Position numbers and translations under genes: made by a program | Source of the DNA: Spirosoma rigui | GTDB taxonomy: Bacteria > Bacteroidota > Bacteroidia > Cytophagales > Spirosomataceae | DNA: 64,000 bases | Direction: 5' to 3' | Assembly (NCBI RefSeq): GCF_002067135.1 | Contig: NZ_CP020105.1 | Span: 2,480,001 to 2,544,000 of the forward strand | Notes under the pieces: generated by a model | Seen by the model: only the letters and a program-made list of their open reading frames with translations | Database searches by the model: none | What the model was told of the DNA's origin: nothing | Shown here: positions 53,727 to 62,560 of the stretch, piece after piece | How positions within the stretch are numbered: position 1 is the stretch's first letter | Layout of the letters: every line of letters begins with the position of its first letter

Positions 53727-55232
53727 ATGAAACGAAAATCCGCCACGCAATCTCAGTCGCAATCGCTCAATGGCATGACTCAGTCTCAAGGGCAGAGTAG
53801 TGCCAATTTCTCGTTCACGGATTACCAGACCGATAACTTCTTTGACGAAATGTTTGCCTCCAATACGGAGGTTCGGTCGGGCTATGCCCCGTTTCGTCAG
53901 CGTGTTGAGCAACTGACGTGTGAGGACTTTATTGGTCGGCAGCACGCGGCCGAGCGGGCGCTGATGAGCATGGGTATCACCTTCAACGTCTATTCGGAAG
54001 GGGAAGGAACGGAACGGATCATGCCCATCGATATTATCCCGCGGGTGATCGAATCGGCAGAGTGGGACCGGCTTGAAGAGGGCCTGATTCAGCGAATCAA
54101 GGCCATCAATATGTTTATCGATGACGTATACAACGAGCAGCGTATTCTGAACGATGGCGTTGTCCCGCGCGACCTGATCGAGTCGAGTAAGTCGTTCCTG
54201 CCCGTTTGTATGGGGTTACGGCCTTCGAAAGGAATCTGGTGCCATATCACCGGTACTGACCTGATCCGGGGTGAAGATGGTCAGTTCATGGTGCTCGAAG
54301 ATAACCTGCGCTGCCCATCGGGGGTGTCGTATATGCTCGAAAACCGCGAACTTACGAAACAGACCTTTCCCGAAGTGCTGACCCAGACGGGTGTGCGGCC
54401 CGTATCGGATTATCCGATGCGGCTGCTCCAGATGCTGCAGTACATTGCCGATCGCCCCAATCCAACGGTCGTTGTTCTCACGCCTGGTATCTATAATTCG
54501 GCTTATTTCGAGCACTCCTACCTAGCGCAGCAGATGGGCGTTGAACTGGTCGAAGCGCGGGATCTGGTCGTGTCGGGGGGCTACGTGAAAATGCGTACGA
54601 CCAAAGGATTCCAGATCGTTGACGTCATCTACCGGCGCATTGATGATACGTTCCTGGACCCGCAGGCTTTCAATCCAGATTCGATGATTGGCATACCCGG
54701 TATCTTCGAAGTCTACAAAAAAGGGCGGGTGGCGCTGGCCAATGCTCCCGGTACCGGTGTTGCCGACGACAAAGTCATTTACGCCTACGTACCACGCATT
54801 ATCCAGTATTACCTGGGCGAAGAAGCCATTATTCCCAACGTACGGACGTACATCTGCCGGGAGGAGGAAGACTGCCGGTACGTACTGGAAAATATTGCCC
54901 AGCTGGTTGTGAAAGAAGCCAATGAAGCGGGTGGCTACGGGATGCTTATCGGCCCTAAAGCCACGCCCGAAGAACATGACCTGTTCCGGAAAAAAATCCA
55001 GGAAAACCCGCGAAACTACATCGCTCAGCCGACCATTTCCCTCTCACGGGTGCCCTGCATCGTAGGCGATCATGCCGAAGGACGCCATGTCGACCTTCGG
55101 CCTTACATTCTCTACGGCGATGGTGTCAACGTCATCCCCGGCGGTCTGACGCGCGTAGCGCTTCGCAAGGGTTCGCTCGTCGTCAACTCGTCGCAGGGCG
55201 GGGGCGGTAAAGATACGTGGGTGTTGTATTGA
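53727..55232 (+). CDS. Circularly permuted ATP-grasp family protein (type 2)
   Basis: About 501 residues from ATG 53727 (a TTG at 53703 opens the frame; a -7 box TATATTTG lies at 53688-53695). After a Gln/Ser-rich start ('QSQSQSLNGMTQSQGQS'), the domain shows 'MLENRELTKQTFPEV', 'VLEDNLRCPSGVSY', 'VDVIYRRIDDTFLDP', 'VYKKGRVALANAPGTGVADDKVIYAYV' and 'CIVGDHAEGRHVDLRPYI'. These match the CP_ATPgrasp (DUF404/407) family, thought to form amide bonds on peptides. In other genomes it is followed by an Alpha-E (DUF403) gene and a transglutaminase-like gene; here neither follows. Confidence 0.9.
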   Translation: MKRKSATQSQSQSLNGMTQSQGQSSANFSFTDYQTDNFFDEMFASNTEVRSGYAPFRQRVEQLTCEDFIGRQHAAERALMSMGITFNVYSEGEGTERIMPIDIIPRVIESAEWDRLEEGLIQRIKAINMFIDDVYNEQRILNDGVVPRDLIESSKSFLPVCMGLRPSKGIWCHITGTDLIRGEDGQFMVLEDNLRCPSGVSYMLENRELTKQTFPEVLTQTGVRPVSDYPMRLLQMLQYIADRPNPTVVVLTPGIYNSAYFEHSYLAQQMGVELVEARDLVVSGGYVKMRTTKGFQIVDVIYRRIDDTFLDPQAFNPDSMIGIPGIFEVYKKGRVALANAPGTGVADDKVIYAYVPRIIQYYLGEEAIIPNVRTYICREEEDCRYVLENIAQLVVKEANEAGGYGMLIGPKATPEEHDLFRKKIQENPRNYIAQPTISLSRVPCIVGDHAEGRHVDLRPYILYGDGVNVIPGGLTRVALRKGSLVVNSSQGGGGKDTWVLY

Positions 55233-55343
55233 AAAACGAAGGGGCCAGGGGGGAGTAAAAGGCGGAAAGGTGTTGCCAATGCGAACCTGTTTCTGTCTCT
55301 TTTCTGCTCCCCGGTTCCCTCATCCCTTTCCTCCTTAATTCCC

Positions 55344-55351
55344 TATCTTTG
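55344..55351 (+). promoter_or_regulatory. -7 box 4 nt before the GT2 ATG
   Basis: TATCTTTG, an exact TAnnTTTG match, followed by CCGG and ATG 55356. Suggests a leaderless transcript. Confidence 0.45.
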
Positions 55352-55355
55352 CCGG

Positions 55356-56348
55356 ATGTCGGTTCCGGATCTTTCGATTATCATTGTCAACTACAAGACG
55401 CCCCAGCTCATTCTGGATTGCCTAGCGTCGGTATACCACCATACGAGTGGCATTACGTTCGAAATACTCATCGTCGATAATCAGTCGGAAGACAACAGCC
55501 GAACCCTGATTGAGGCCGTTTACCCGGCCATCCGCTGGTTCGACATGGGGTACAATGCTGGGTTTGCCCGGGCCAATAATTTGGGTATCCGGCAGGCCCG
55601 CAGCCGTAACATCCTCCTGCTTAATTCCGATACGCTCCTGCTTGATAATCTGCTGGCGCGCTGCGTCCGGCTGCTGGACGAGCAACCCGACGTAGCAGCT
55701 GTGAGTGCCCGGCAACTAAACCGCGACCGCCAGGTACGGCCTAATCTGTATACAACCTTTGGCCAGATGCGCCGGGCGTTCTACATCCTGCCTGCCGGAA
55801 ACGCTGTCCAGGATCAACTGAAAAAACTCATTCCCGACACGCATTATGATGACCCGAACCAGGTAGACTGGCTCTCCGGGGCCTTCCTGATGACACGTGT
55901 TTCCACCATTGCCAAGGCAGGGGAACTGGACGAAAGCTTTTTTATGTACGGCGAAGACGTAGAGTGGGGGTATCGGCTGGGTCGGCAGGGACGAATGATC
56001 CTGTTGCAGGATGCCAGTTTCGTGCACCTGGAGTACGGTAGCAGCACTGATAACCAGGAGCATGTGGTTACGCACATCAACCGGTTCAAACCGCAAATTC
56101 AGGTATCGCAGCTGTTGTGGGTGCGCAAGCAGTACGGGGTAGGGGCTTACCTGATTCTCATGCTGCACTACCTGCTCATGGTGCCCATCGTGTTTGTCTG
56201 GAAAATGGCGGTTAACCTGCGCGACCGTCGCCCCTTTGGCGCTGATCTGGACAACCAGCGGGCTTTCGCCCGACAGGTCGGTATTTTCTGCTCCTTTTTC
56301 TGGTCAACGCTCTTCAACCGGCCGGGATTTTATAAAGTGAGTCGGTGA
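55356..56348 (+). CDS. Family 2 glycosyltransferase (rhamnosyltransferase-like)
   Basis: A 330-residue GT-A enzyme. 'LSIIIVNYKTPQLILDCLASV', 'ILIVDNQSEDNS', 'YNAGFARANNLGI', 'NILLLNSDTLL' (SDT metal site), 'WLSGAFLMTR' and 'FFMYGEDVEWGYRL' (the ED motif). A membrane helix near 262-285 ('LILMLHYLLMVPIVFVW') anchors it. This is the WbbL/RfbF-like group that adds rhamnose or a related sugar to lipid-linked glycans. Single gene, with its own -7 box. Confidence 0.9.
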   Translation: MSVPDLSIIIVNYKTPQLILDCLASVYHHTSGITFEILIVDNQSEDNSRTLIEAVYPAIRWFDMGYNAGFARANNLGIRQARSRNILLLNSDTLLLDNLLARCVRLLDEQPDVAAVSARQLNRDRQVRPNLYTTFGQMRRAFYILPAGNAVQDQLKKLIPDTHYDDPNQVDWLSGAFLMTRVSTIAKAGELDESFFMYGEDVEWGYRLGRQGRMILLQDASFVHLEYGSSTDNQEHVVTHINRFKPQIQVSQLLWVRKQYGVGAYLILMLHYLLMVPIVFVWKMAVNLRDRRPFGADLDNQRAFARQVGIFCSFFWSTLFNRPGFYKVSR

Positions 56349-56411
56349 GTGGCTCAGTCGGTGGCCGAAGTACCCCACACGTTTCCGCCACTAACCGACT
56401 CACCGGCTGTT

Positions 56412-57077
56412 TTACCACTCTATCGGGGGGAGGCCGTTACCGACGAGGTAGTCGTTGGCCTGGCTAAAATGTTTATTACCGAACCAGCCACCCCACTGGG
56501 CCGCCATCGGCGAGGGGTGCTTTGATTTCAGCACCAGGTGCTTCTTGCCGTTGATGACTGCTCCCTTCTTCTGAGCGTAGGCACCCCACAGCATAAAGAC
56601 AACGTGTTCTTTCTGGTCGGAGATGAGTTTGATTACCTCATCAGTAAAGGTTTCCCAGCCCTTTCCCTGGTGTGAACCTGCCTGTCCCGCCCGTACCGTC
56701 AGGGTTGAGTTGAGCAACATGACGCCCTGACTTGCCCACCGCTCAAGGTTTCCCGATTTTGGTACGGGTTTGCCCAGATCATCCTGAATCTCCTTAAAGA
56801 TATTAACCAGCGACGGGGGCTTGGTGATGCCATCGGCTACCGAGAAAGCCAAGCCATTGGCCTGGCCTTCGCCGTGGTAGGGGTCTTGTCCCAGAATAAC
56901 GACGCGTGCGTCATCGAAACTGCACTTGTCGAACGCATTGAAAATCAGACGACCCGGCGGGTATATCCGCTGGGTACTATACTCCTGTCGCAAAAATTCA
57001 GCGAGCTGAGTGAAATAAGGCTTGTTGAATTCAGGTTGTAGGTAAGGTTGCCATGATTCGGCAATGGAAACTTTCAT
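56412..57077 (-). CDS. ung: Uracil-DNA glycosylase
   Basis: A 221-residue family-1 UDG that excises uracil from DNA. Water-activating Asp65 in 'VVILGQDPYHGEGQANGLAFSV', 'VMLLNSTLTVRAGQAGSH' (Asn for uracil recognition), and the minor-groove loop 'KHPSPMAAQWGGWFGNKHFS' with the catalytic His. Length is normal. Divergent from apaG with 146 bp between the start codons. Confidence 0.96.
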   Translation of the reverse strand: MKVSIAESWQPYLQPEFNKPYFTQLAEFLRQEYSTQRIYPPGRLIFNAFDKCSFDDARVVILGQDPYHGEGQANGLAFSVADGITKPPSLVNIFKEIQDDLGKPVPKSGNLERWASQGVMLLNSTLTVRAGQAGSHQGKGWETFTDEVIKLISDQKEHVVFMLWGAYAQKKGAVINGKKHLVLKSKHPSPMAAQWGGWFGNKHFSQANDYLVGNGLPPIEW

Positions 57078-57162
57078 AGATGGGAACTGATAGGTTTAAT
57101 AGAGCATTATATGCTCTCAAACGCCGGAATCCACTCCCTGAAATTTTTTTTGAGAGTGGTGC

Positions 57163-57193
57163 TTGCGTTACAAAACTTAACAACCTAATTTTC
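57163..57193 (+). promoter_or_regulatory. Promoter of apaG
   Basis: TTG (57163-57165), 20 bp, TAATTTTC (57186-57193; seven of eight matches). The predicted start near 57200 leaves about 24 nt to ATG 57224. A small palindrome AGAGCAT-TAT-ATGCTCT lies upstream near 57103-57119. Confidence 0.45.
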
Positions 57194-57223
57194 GTTCTAA
57201 GGTTGCCAAACGACACTAAATTT

Positions 57224-57610
57224 ATGGTATCGTCAGTCACAGAAGGCGTTAAAGTTAGCGTGAAAACCGAGTACCAATCGGACTACTCCAGTCCATTGCA
57301 GGCACATTATGTGTTCACGTACCGGATCACTATTGAAAATGCGAGCGACTACACGATCCAGTTGCTCCGGCGCCATTGGACCATCTTCGACTCGAACGGT
57401 ACCGTTCGTGAGGTGGAAGGGGCAGGTGTGGTCGGGCTTCAGCCCGTACTCGAGCCCGGTGAAGTGCACGAGTATGTATCCGGCTGTAACCTGCGCTCGA
57501 GCATGGGCAAAATGGCGGGCACCTACCTCGTTGAACGGATCATCGACGGCAAACAGGTGCGCGTGACCATCCCTGAGTTCACAATGGTCGTGCCTTACCG
57601 GTTGAATTAA
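57224..57610 (+). CDS. apaG: ApaG domain protein
   Basis: 128 residues from ATG 57224, the family's usual length (E. coli ApaG 125); an earlier in-frame start at 57080 would add 48 unrelated residues and cross the promoter. 'VSVKTEYQSDYSSPLQAHYVFTYRITIEN' region, 'LLRRHWTIFDSNG', 'REVEGAGVVGLQPVLEPGE' and 'YVSGCNLRSSMGKMAGTYL' are diagnostic (Fn3-like fold with the GxGxVG pyrophosphate loop). Function is not settled; linked to Co/Mg resistance and Ap4A metabolism in enterobacteria. Confidence 0.95.
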   Translation: MVSSVTEGVKVSVKTEYQSDYSSPLQAHYVFTYRITIENASDYTIQLLRRHWTIFDSNGTVREVEGAGVVGLQPVLEPGEVHEYVSGCNLRSSMGKMAGTYLVERIIDGKQVRVTIPEFTMVVPYRLN

Positions 57611-57682
57611 CTGGTTTACACGGGGTGCTTTTTGTATTTTTGCCCCGTACCGTGAACCTGAATTACCACAACTACCACCAGT

Positions 57683-58462
57683 TTGCTGCTTGCTTACCTC
57701 CGTTATTTGAGTCGCGCCCGCGACGAACACTCGCTCCATTCTCCCTTTTTATTCGCGCTGTATACCCGTATTATCCAAGCCGATAATCGACGGGAAGCCG
57801 CTTTTGCACCCATCCGGACGTTGCGGACGGTCATGCGTCGTAGGCGCGACCGTATCGCGATCACGGACTTTGGTGCGGGCTCAAAAGTCAACGCATCCCG
57901 CGAGCGGACCGTCGGCGATATTGCCCGAAACTCCCAGAAGCCAGCGCGTTTTGGCCGGTTGCTGTATCGCCTGGCCCGGCACGTCAACGCCAGCACGGTC
58001 CTCGATCTGGGTACATCGCTGGGACTGACGACTGCCTATCTGGCCGAAGCTGCCCGCTTGAACGACGGACGGGTATTGACGTTCGAGGGATGTCCGGAAA
58101 CGGCGGCTGTGGCCCGCGATAATTTTTGCCGGCTGGACCTGCTGAACACGACCGTCGTTGTGGGTAATATTGATGAGACGCTACCTGAACAACTGGCGGC
58201 CCTGAAAACCGTTGATTTCGTCTTTTTCGATGCTAATCATCGCTATGAGCCCACGGTACGGTATTTTGAAACCTGCCTGACGAAGAAGCACAATGATACC
58301 GTTTTTGTGTTCGATGACATTCACTGGTCCGATGAGATGGAGCAAGCCTGGGACTATATCAAAAAACATCCAGCGGTCAGTGTCACGGTTGACCTGTTCT
58401 GGGTAGGGCTGGTGTTCTTCCGGCACGAGCAGCCCCGGCAGGATTTCATACTACGGTTTTGA
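57683..58462 (+). CDS. Class I SAM-dependent methyltransferase (O-methyltransferase-like)
   Basis: A 259-residue protein read from TTG 57683 since no ATG lies upstream in frame before a stop. 'YLSRARDEHSLHSPFLFALYT' is the N-terminal signature of a Bacteroidota methyltransferase group. Motif I 'VLDLGTSLGLTTAYLA', then 'VLTFEGCPETAAVA', 'VDFVFFDANHRYEPTVRYFE' and 'VFVFDDIHWSDEME' follow. Substrate unknown. A -7 box TATTTTTG lies at 57635-57642. Confidence 0.87.
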   Translation: MLLAYLRYLSRARDEHSLHSPFLFALYTRIIQADNRREAAFAPIRTLRTVMRRRRDRIAITDFGAGSKVNASRERTVGDIARNSQKPARFGRLLYRLARHVNASTVLDLGTSLGLTTAYLAEAARLNDGRVLTFEGCPETAAVARDNFCRLDLLNTTVVVGNIDETLPEQLAALKTVDFVFFDANHRYEPTVRYFETCLTKKHNDTVFVFDDIHWSDEMEQAWDYIKKHPAVSVTVDLFWVGLVFFRHEQPRQDFILRF

Positions 58463-58558
58463 TTTGCTTACCCACCCGGTCTGGATAAAACCGATTTGTA
58501 TGCCAATGGTGGCTGAATTATCGTTAACTTTCCATACGCGTTTCATCCAAAACAACGT

Positions 58559-59929
58559 ATGAATCTTCTGACTTCCAGTCGTTTTGTCGCCGGTATCGCT
58601 GTATCGGTGCTGTTACTTAATCTGACGGCCTGCCAGAAAGCCGCTACTGATGCAACCGACCCCGTAGCGGTGGCGTCGTTCGATCTGTTGCAGCAAAAAA
58701 TACTGACGCCTTCATGTGCTACGTCGGGTTGCCACGCATCGGAAAAAGATGGCACGTTTGCACAGCATGGACTGGTTCTGGCTGCGGGACTGGCCTATCA
58801 GAATCTGGTAGGTGTTGATCCGAAGAACAGTGATGCGCGGGCTGACGGATTGAAACGGGTAAAAGCGTTTGCGTCGCTGGAGAGCCTGTTATACCATAAA
58901 CTGAACACCGCCGTGAGTCACCATAGCGGTCGGCAGTACGGAAATCCCATGCCGTTGGGTGGCGAACTGCTGTCGGCGGGAAAGATTGAGTTTGTCCGGC
59001 GCTGGATTGAAGCGGGGGCTCCCAAAACGGGTAGCGTAGCCGATGCGGCCCTACTCGACGATAAAACGACGACCGCAGTCGAGTTTACACCGCTGGCGGT
59101 CCCGACTGCCGGTACCGGATTTCAACTGAGCATTGCTCCCTTCGATATCCAGCCCAATTTTGAACGGGAATTGTTCACGCGGAAGACGGTGGGCAATACC
59201 CAGGATGTCTACGTCAATCGATTTGCCATTAAAATGCGCAGCGGTAGTCACCACTTTATTGCCTACGACTTTCGGGATAAATCCTCCGCTTTTCTACCCG
59301 GTTTGAACGACATCCGCGATTTGCGCAATGCTGATAATTCGATGAATTTCCTGACGGTACTCTCGATGTCGAATCACGTTTTTCTGGCCGGTTCGCAAGC
59401 GCAGGCGCAGGATTACACCTTTCCGGAGGGTGCCGCGCTGCTTATCCCGGCGGGGGCATCGCTCGACCTGAACACACACTACGTCAACAAAACGACGGCG
59501 GTTATGAAGGGGGAGGCCCAAATCAACCTTTACACCGTCGATAAGGCAAAAGTCCAGCGGGTCGTCCAAACACTCGACCTGGGCAATCAGAATCTGTCGA
59601 TTCCAGCCAGCAGCCGCGTTACGCTCACCAAATCATTTACGTTCGATAAGCCGCGTAAGATACTGGCTCTCACATCGCACATGCACAAGCTGGGCGAGAA
59701 ATTCGTAATCAAGATTAACGGTGGACCCCGAAATGGCGAAGTCGTTTACACCTCTACCGACTGGGAACACCCCGATCTAGTTACCTTTAAAACTCCCCTC
59801 GACGTGCAAAAAGGGGAGGGCCTGACCTCCGAAATTACTTACAATAACACGACCACCAAAGCCGTCCGGTTTGGTCTGACCAGCGAAGACGAAATGGGAA
59901 TCATCTTCGGGTATTATTACGAAGAGTAA
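58559..59929 (+). CDS. Lipoprotein with PHM-like copper type II monooxygenase core and a CX4CH motif
   Basis: A 456-residue lipoprotein (lipobox LTAC, Cys25). Residues about 40-155 form a small domain with 'CATSGCH' (Cys53-x4-Cys58-His59), resembling the heme-like CxxCH/CX4CH segment of cytochrome-type domains. Residues about 180-456 show every copper ligand of peptidylglycine/dopamine monooxygenases in order: His231-His232 ('GSHHF'), His307 ('LNTHYVN'), His374 and His376 ('TSHMHKLG') and Met446 ('EDEMG'). The enzyme would be an ascorbate-type, copper-dependent hydroxylase anchored in the outer or inner membrane, facing the periplasm. Such ligand sets are known in few bacterial proteins. Substrate unknown. 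It stands alone, before a 32-bp hairpin. Confidence 0.85.
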   Translation: MNLLTSSRFVAGIAVSVLLLNLTACQKAATDATDPVAVASFDLLQQKILTPSCATSGCHASEKDGTFAQHGLVLAAGLAYQNLVGVDPKNSDARADGLKRVKAFASLESLLYHKLNTAVSHHSGRQYGNPMPLGGELLSAGKIEFVRRWIEAGAPKTGSVADAALLDDKTTTAVEFTPLAVPTAGTGFQLSIAPFDIQPNFERELFTRKTVGNTQDVYVNRFAIKMRSGSHHFIAYDFRDKSSAFLPGLNDIRDLRNADNSMNFLTVLSMSNHVFLAGSQAQAQDYTFPEGAALLIPAGASLDLNTHYVNKTTAVMKGEAQINLYTVDKAKVQRVVQTLDLGNQNLSIPASSRVTLTKSFTFDKPRKILALTSHMHKLGEKFVIKINGGPRNGEVVYTSTDWEHPDLVTFKTPLDVQKGEGLTSEITYNNTTTKAVRFGLTSEDEMGIIFGYYYEE

Positions 59930-59945
59930 AAAAAATCGGTAGATT

Positions 59946-60024
59946 AATACGACAAAGAGTCGGTATGTGGCTGACGCATGAGTTTTTCTCGCGCGTCAGC
60001 CACATACCGACTCTTTGTCGTATT
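59946..60024. terminator. 32-bp perfect hairpin between convergent genes
   Basis: Arms 59946-59977 and 59993-60024 are perfectly complementary over 32 bp with a 15-nt loop. It sits between the copper-monooxygenase stop (59929) and the helicase stop (60041) and can end both transcripts. The RNA duplex would be an RNase III-size substrate. Confidence 0.85.
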
Positions 60025-60040
60025 GACTATCTAGCTTCTA

Positions 60041-62236
60041 TTACCGTGCAATCTCAATGCTCACCCGGCGACCTTTGATGGTATTGCCTTCCATAGCGTC
60101 AACAACGCGGTTGGCAACATCCTTTGGTACGTCGACATAAGTGTGCTTATCAAAAATGTCGATGCTGCCAATGGTGTTACCCGGAATGTTGGCTTCACCG
60201 GCAATGGCTCCTACGATATCGCCCGGACGAACATAATCCTTACGACCGATGCTTACCATCAGGCGGGTCATGTTGGCGTCGCGCTCACGGGGAGCACGCT
60301 TGTCGTCACGCTCGAAATACGGCTTTTTGTCGCCATAAGCGGGACGATCACCGTAGGCGGGACGATCTGAACGGCCACCCCGATCACCGTAGGCCGGACG
60401 GTCGCGGTCTCCGAAGCGGGAGTTACCCCGATCGCCATAGGCTGGGCGCTCATCGCGGCCACCCCGACGGTCTTCGTAGCGGCTTGGGCCGCGGTCGTTC
60501 CGGTCGCGGCCGGCGGGACGACGGTCATCTTCCAGCGCCAGGTTCTGATCGGCAAACTCGTTTTTCTCAAGACCCATGCTGCGTTTCACCAGGGCGGCAA
60601 CGATCTGTTCGGTCGTGAAGCCGGTATGGTGAAGTTGAGTCAGCAGGTCGTCGTAGAGATTAAGGTCTTTGCTTTCCTGAATTGTTTCCTGCAGTTGCTC
60701 GATGAAACGGGCTTTGCGCACACCAACGATATCTTCGAAGGAAGGAATAACTCCTTTCTCAACCCGAACTTTGGTATAGGTCTGAATTTCGCGGAAACGG
60801 TACTTTTCATCCCGGCCAACGAGCGAGAACGCCCGGCCTGATTTGCCGGCGCGGCCCGTCCGGCCAATCCGGTGTACGTAGTATTCTTCGTCGAGTGGAA
60901 TGTCGAAGTTGATTACCGCGTCGACATCGTCAACGTCGATACCACGAGCCGCTACGTCGGTAGCAACCAGGATGCTGGTCGTACCCGAACGGAACTTGCC
61001 CATAACGGTACTCCGCTGCGACTGGCGCAGATCGCCGTGCAGTCCTTCGGCCATGTAGCCACGGCTCTGCAGGTCTTCAACGATTTCGTCTACTTTACGC
61101 TTCGTGTTACAGAAAACCAGCATCAGTTTCAGGTCATACATGTCGATCAATCGGCACATAACCTCCACTTTCGCTTTTGGCTTCACTTCGAAGTAAACCT
61201 GCTCAATGTTCGTGTTGGTCAGTTCTTTCTTAACGACCTTCACCAGCACGGGATCTTTCTGGAATTTCTGCGTGATCTGCATGATCGGCTTCGACATCGT
61301 TGCCGAGAACAGGATCGTCTGCCGCTCTTCGGGCATTTCCGACAGGATGTTCTCAATGTCTTCACGGAAGCCCATATCCAGCATTTCATCGGCTTCGTCA
61401 AGAATCATCATCTTCACGTTGCCGAGTTTGAGCGTGTTCCGCTCCATGTGGTCCATAACCCGGCCGGGCGTACCGATCACAATATGGACGCCGGTTTTAA
61501 GCGACCGAATTTGCCGTTCGATGGAATCTCCTCCGTAAATGGCTTCGGTGCGAATACCCCGCTTGTATTTAGCCAGTTTCTTGATCTCTTCCGACACCTG
61601 CACCGCCAGTTCGCGGGTAGGGCAGAGGATAAGCACCTGTACACTACGGTCCTGTACGTCGATCAGGTCGAGGGCTGGAATACCAAACGCAGCCGTTTTA
61701 CCGGTACCGGTTTGGGCCTGTCCAATTACGTCACGGCCGGCCAGGATAGGGGGAATCGCTTCGGCCTGAATGGGCGATGGACTAACGAAGCCCATGTCCG
61801 TAACGGCTTGCAGCAGTTCGTTCGAAATGTCGAGGTCAGAGAATAAAACCTGGTTGGGATCGGCTACTTTGGCGGTTGCTTCGGCCGCTGCGGGTTGCTC
61901 GGCAGTAGCCGTTGCGGGCGTGTCTTTTACAACAATAACTTCGTCGACGATGGCTTCAACGGCCGCGTCGGATACGGGCTCGGCAACTACGGCAGCGGGC
62001 ACTACTTCGGCATCAGCAGGTGCTTCTGTCGATTCAGCGGCTGCTTTAGCGGCTTTTTTCTTCGTGGCTTTTACGGGTTTTGGCTCGTCGTCGGCAAGTT
62101 CCATTGCGGCAACTTCCTGTTTAGCCGCTTCTGATGAGGTGCCGGCAGTGGCGGCCATTTCAGTAGCCAGTTGTTCAATCTGGTCGAGAGACAGGACACC
62201 ATCCTGCGTTTCGCCTTTGGTTTTTTTCGTTTTCAT
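60041..62236 (-). CDS. DEAD-box ATP-dependent RNA helicase (DeaD/CsdA-like)
   Basis: About 731 residues from ATG 62236. A long N-terminal extension (about 130 residues) is Ala/Glu/Val-rich. Helicase core follows: Q motif 'GFVSPSPIQAEAIP', motif I 'AQTGTGKT', Ia 'PTRELAVQ', II 'ILDEADEML', III 'FSAT', IV 'LMLVFCNTKRKVDE', V 'VATDVAARGIDV' and VI 'HRIGRTGRAG'. Then an Arg/Gly/Asp-rich region with repeats of 'RPAYGDR', and a C-terminal DbpA-type RNA-binding domain ('LMVSIGRKDYVRPGDIVGAIA', 'GSIDIFDKHTYVDVP'). The DeaD/CsdA group remodels RNA, mainly in the cold. A long predicted leader precedes it. Confidence 0.93.
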   Translation of the reverse strand: MKTKKTKGETQDGVLSLDQIEQLATEMAATAGTSSEAAKQEVAAMELADDEPKPVKATKKKAAKAAAESTEAPADAEVVPAAVVAEPVSDAAVEAIVDEVIVVKDTPATATAEQPAAAEATAKVADPNQVLFSDLDISNELLQAVTDMGFVSPSPIQAEAIPPILAGRDVIGQAQTGTGKTAAFGIPALDLIDVQDRSVQVLILCPTRELAVQVSEEIKKLAKYKRGIRTEAIYGGDSIERQIRSLKTGVHIVIGTPGRVMDHMERNTLKLGNVKMMILDEADEMLDMGFREDIENILSEMPEERQTILFSATMSKPIMQITQKFQKDPVLVKVVKKELTNTNIEQVYFEVKPKAKVEVMCRLIDMYDLKLMLVFCNTKRKVDEIVEDLQSRGYMAEGLHGDLRQSQRSTVMGKFRSGTTSILVATDVAARGIDVDDVDAVINFDIPLDEEYYVHRIGRTGRAGKSGRAFSLVGRDEKYRFREIQTYTKVRVEKGVIPSFEDIVGVRKARFIEQLQETIQESKDLNLYDDLLTQLHHTGFTTEQIVAALVKRSMGLEKNEFADQNLALEDDRRPAGRDRNDRGPSRYEDRRGGRDERPAYGDRGNSRFGDRDRPAYGDRGGRSDRPAYGDRPAYGDKKPYFERDDKRAPRERDANMTRLMVSIGRKDYVRPGDIVGAIAGEANIPGNTIGSIDIFDKHTYVDVPKDVANRVVDAMEGNTIKGRRVSIEIAR

Positions 62237-62554
62237 TAACTTGGAAAATTGATAATAAACTGTCCAAGCGAAGACGAGTATGTGCCAGTGAACGGCGCGA
62301 TAATGCAGGAATTGCCCAACGAATGATTGCCCAAACCGACCCACCAAGGACCAATCTCCCTAACCTATCAAAGGGAGAAGACAATATATTTGAATGACTA
62401 TTAGCCCACGCGCTAGGTCCCGCTCACGGCGGGACGTCCACACAGAAACCCATCTGAACATCCGTATCAGGTATCTCGTACCGGACTCTGTCGGACCTAA
62501 CTCAGCGTGTAAAAAAGGAGAGAGACAGAGATGCGACGGATGCCGCTTGTAAAT
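62237..62554 (-). other. Predicted long 5' leader of the helicase gene
   Basis: About 318 nt between the predicted transcription start (about 62554) and ATG 62236, with no coding potential. It holds a hairpin GTCCCGC/GCGGGAC (62417-62423 with 62429-62435), a second pairing near 62470-62500 (CCGGAC/GTCCGAC), and two copies of TTGGGCAAT on the minus strand near 62310-62340. This would fit a cold-shock thermosensor leader, as in csdA/cspA of other bacteria, but is not proven. The rest of the gap to 62763 has no gene. Confidence 0.45.
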
Positions 62555-62560
62555 CTGGTG

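Noticed and set aside
57080..57223. 48-residue N-terminal extension of ApaG from 57080
   Set aside because: It would cross a promoter and the shorter form has the family's standard length.
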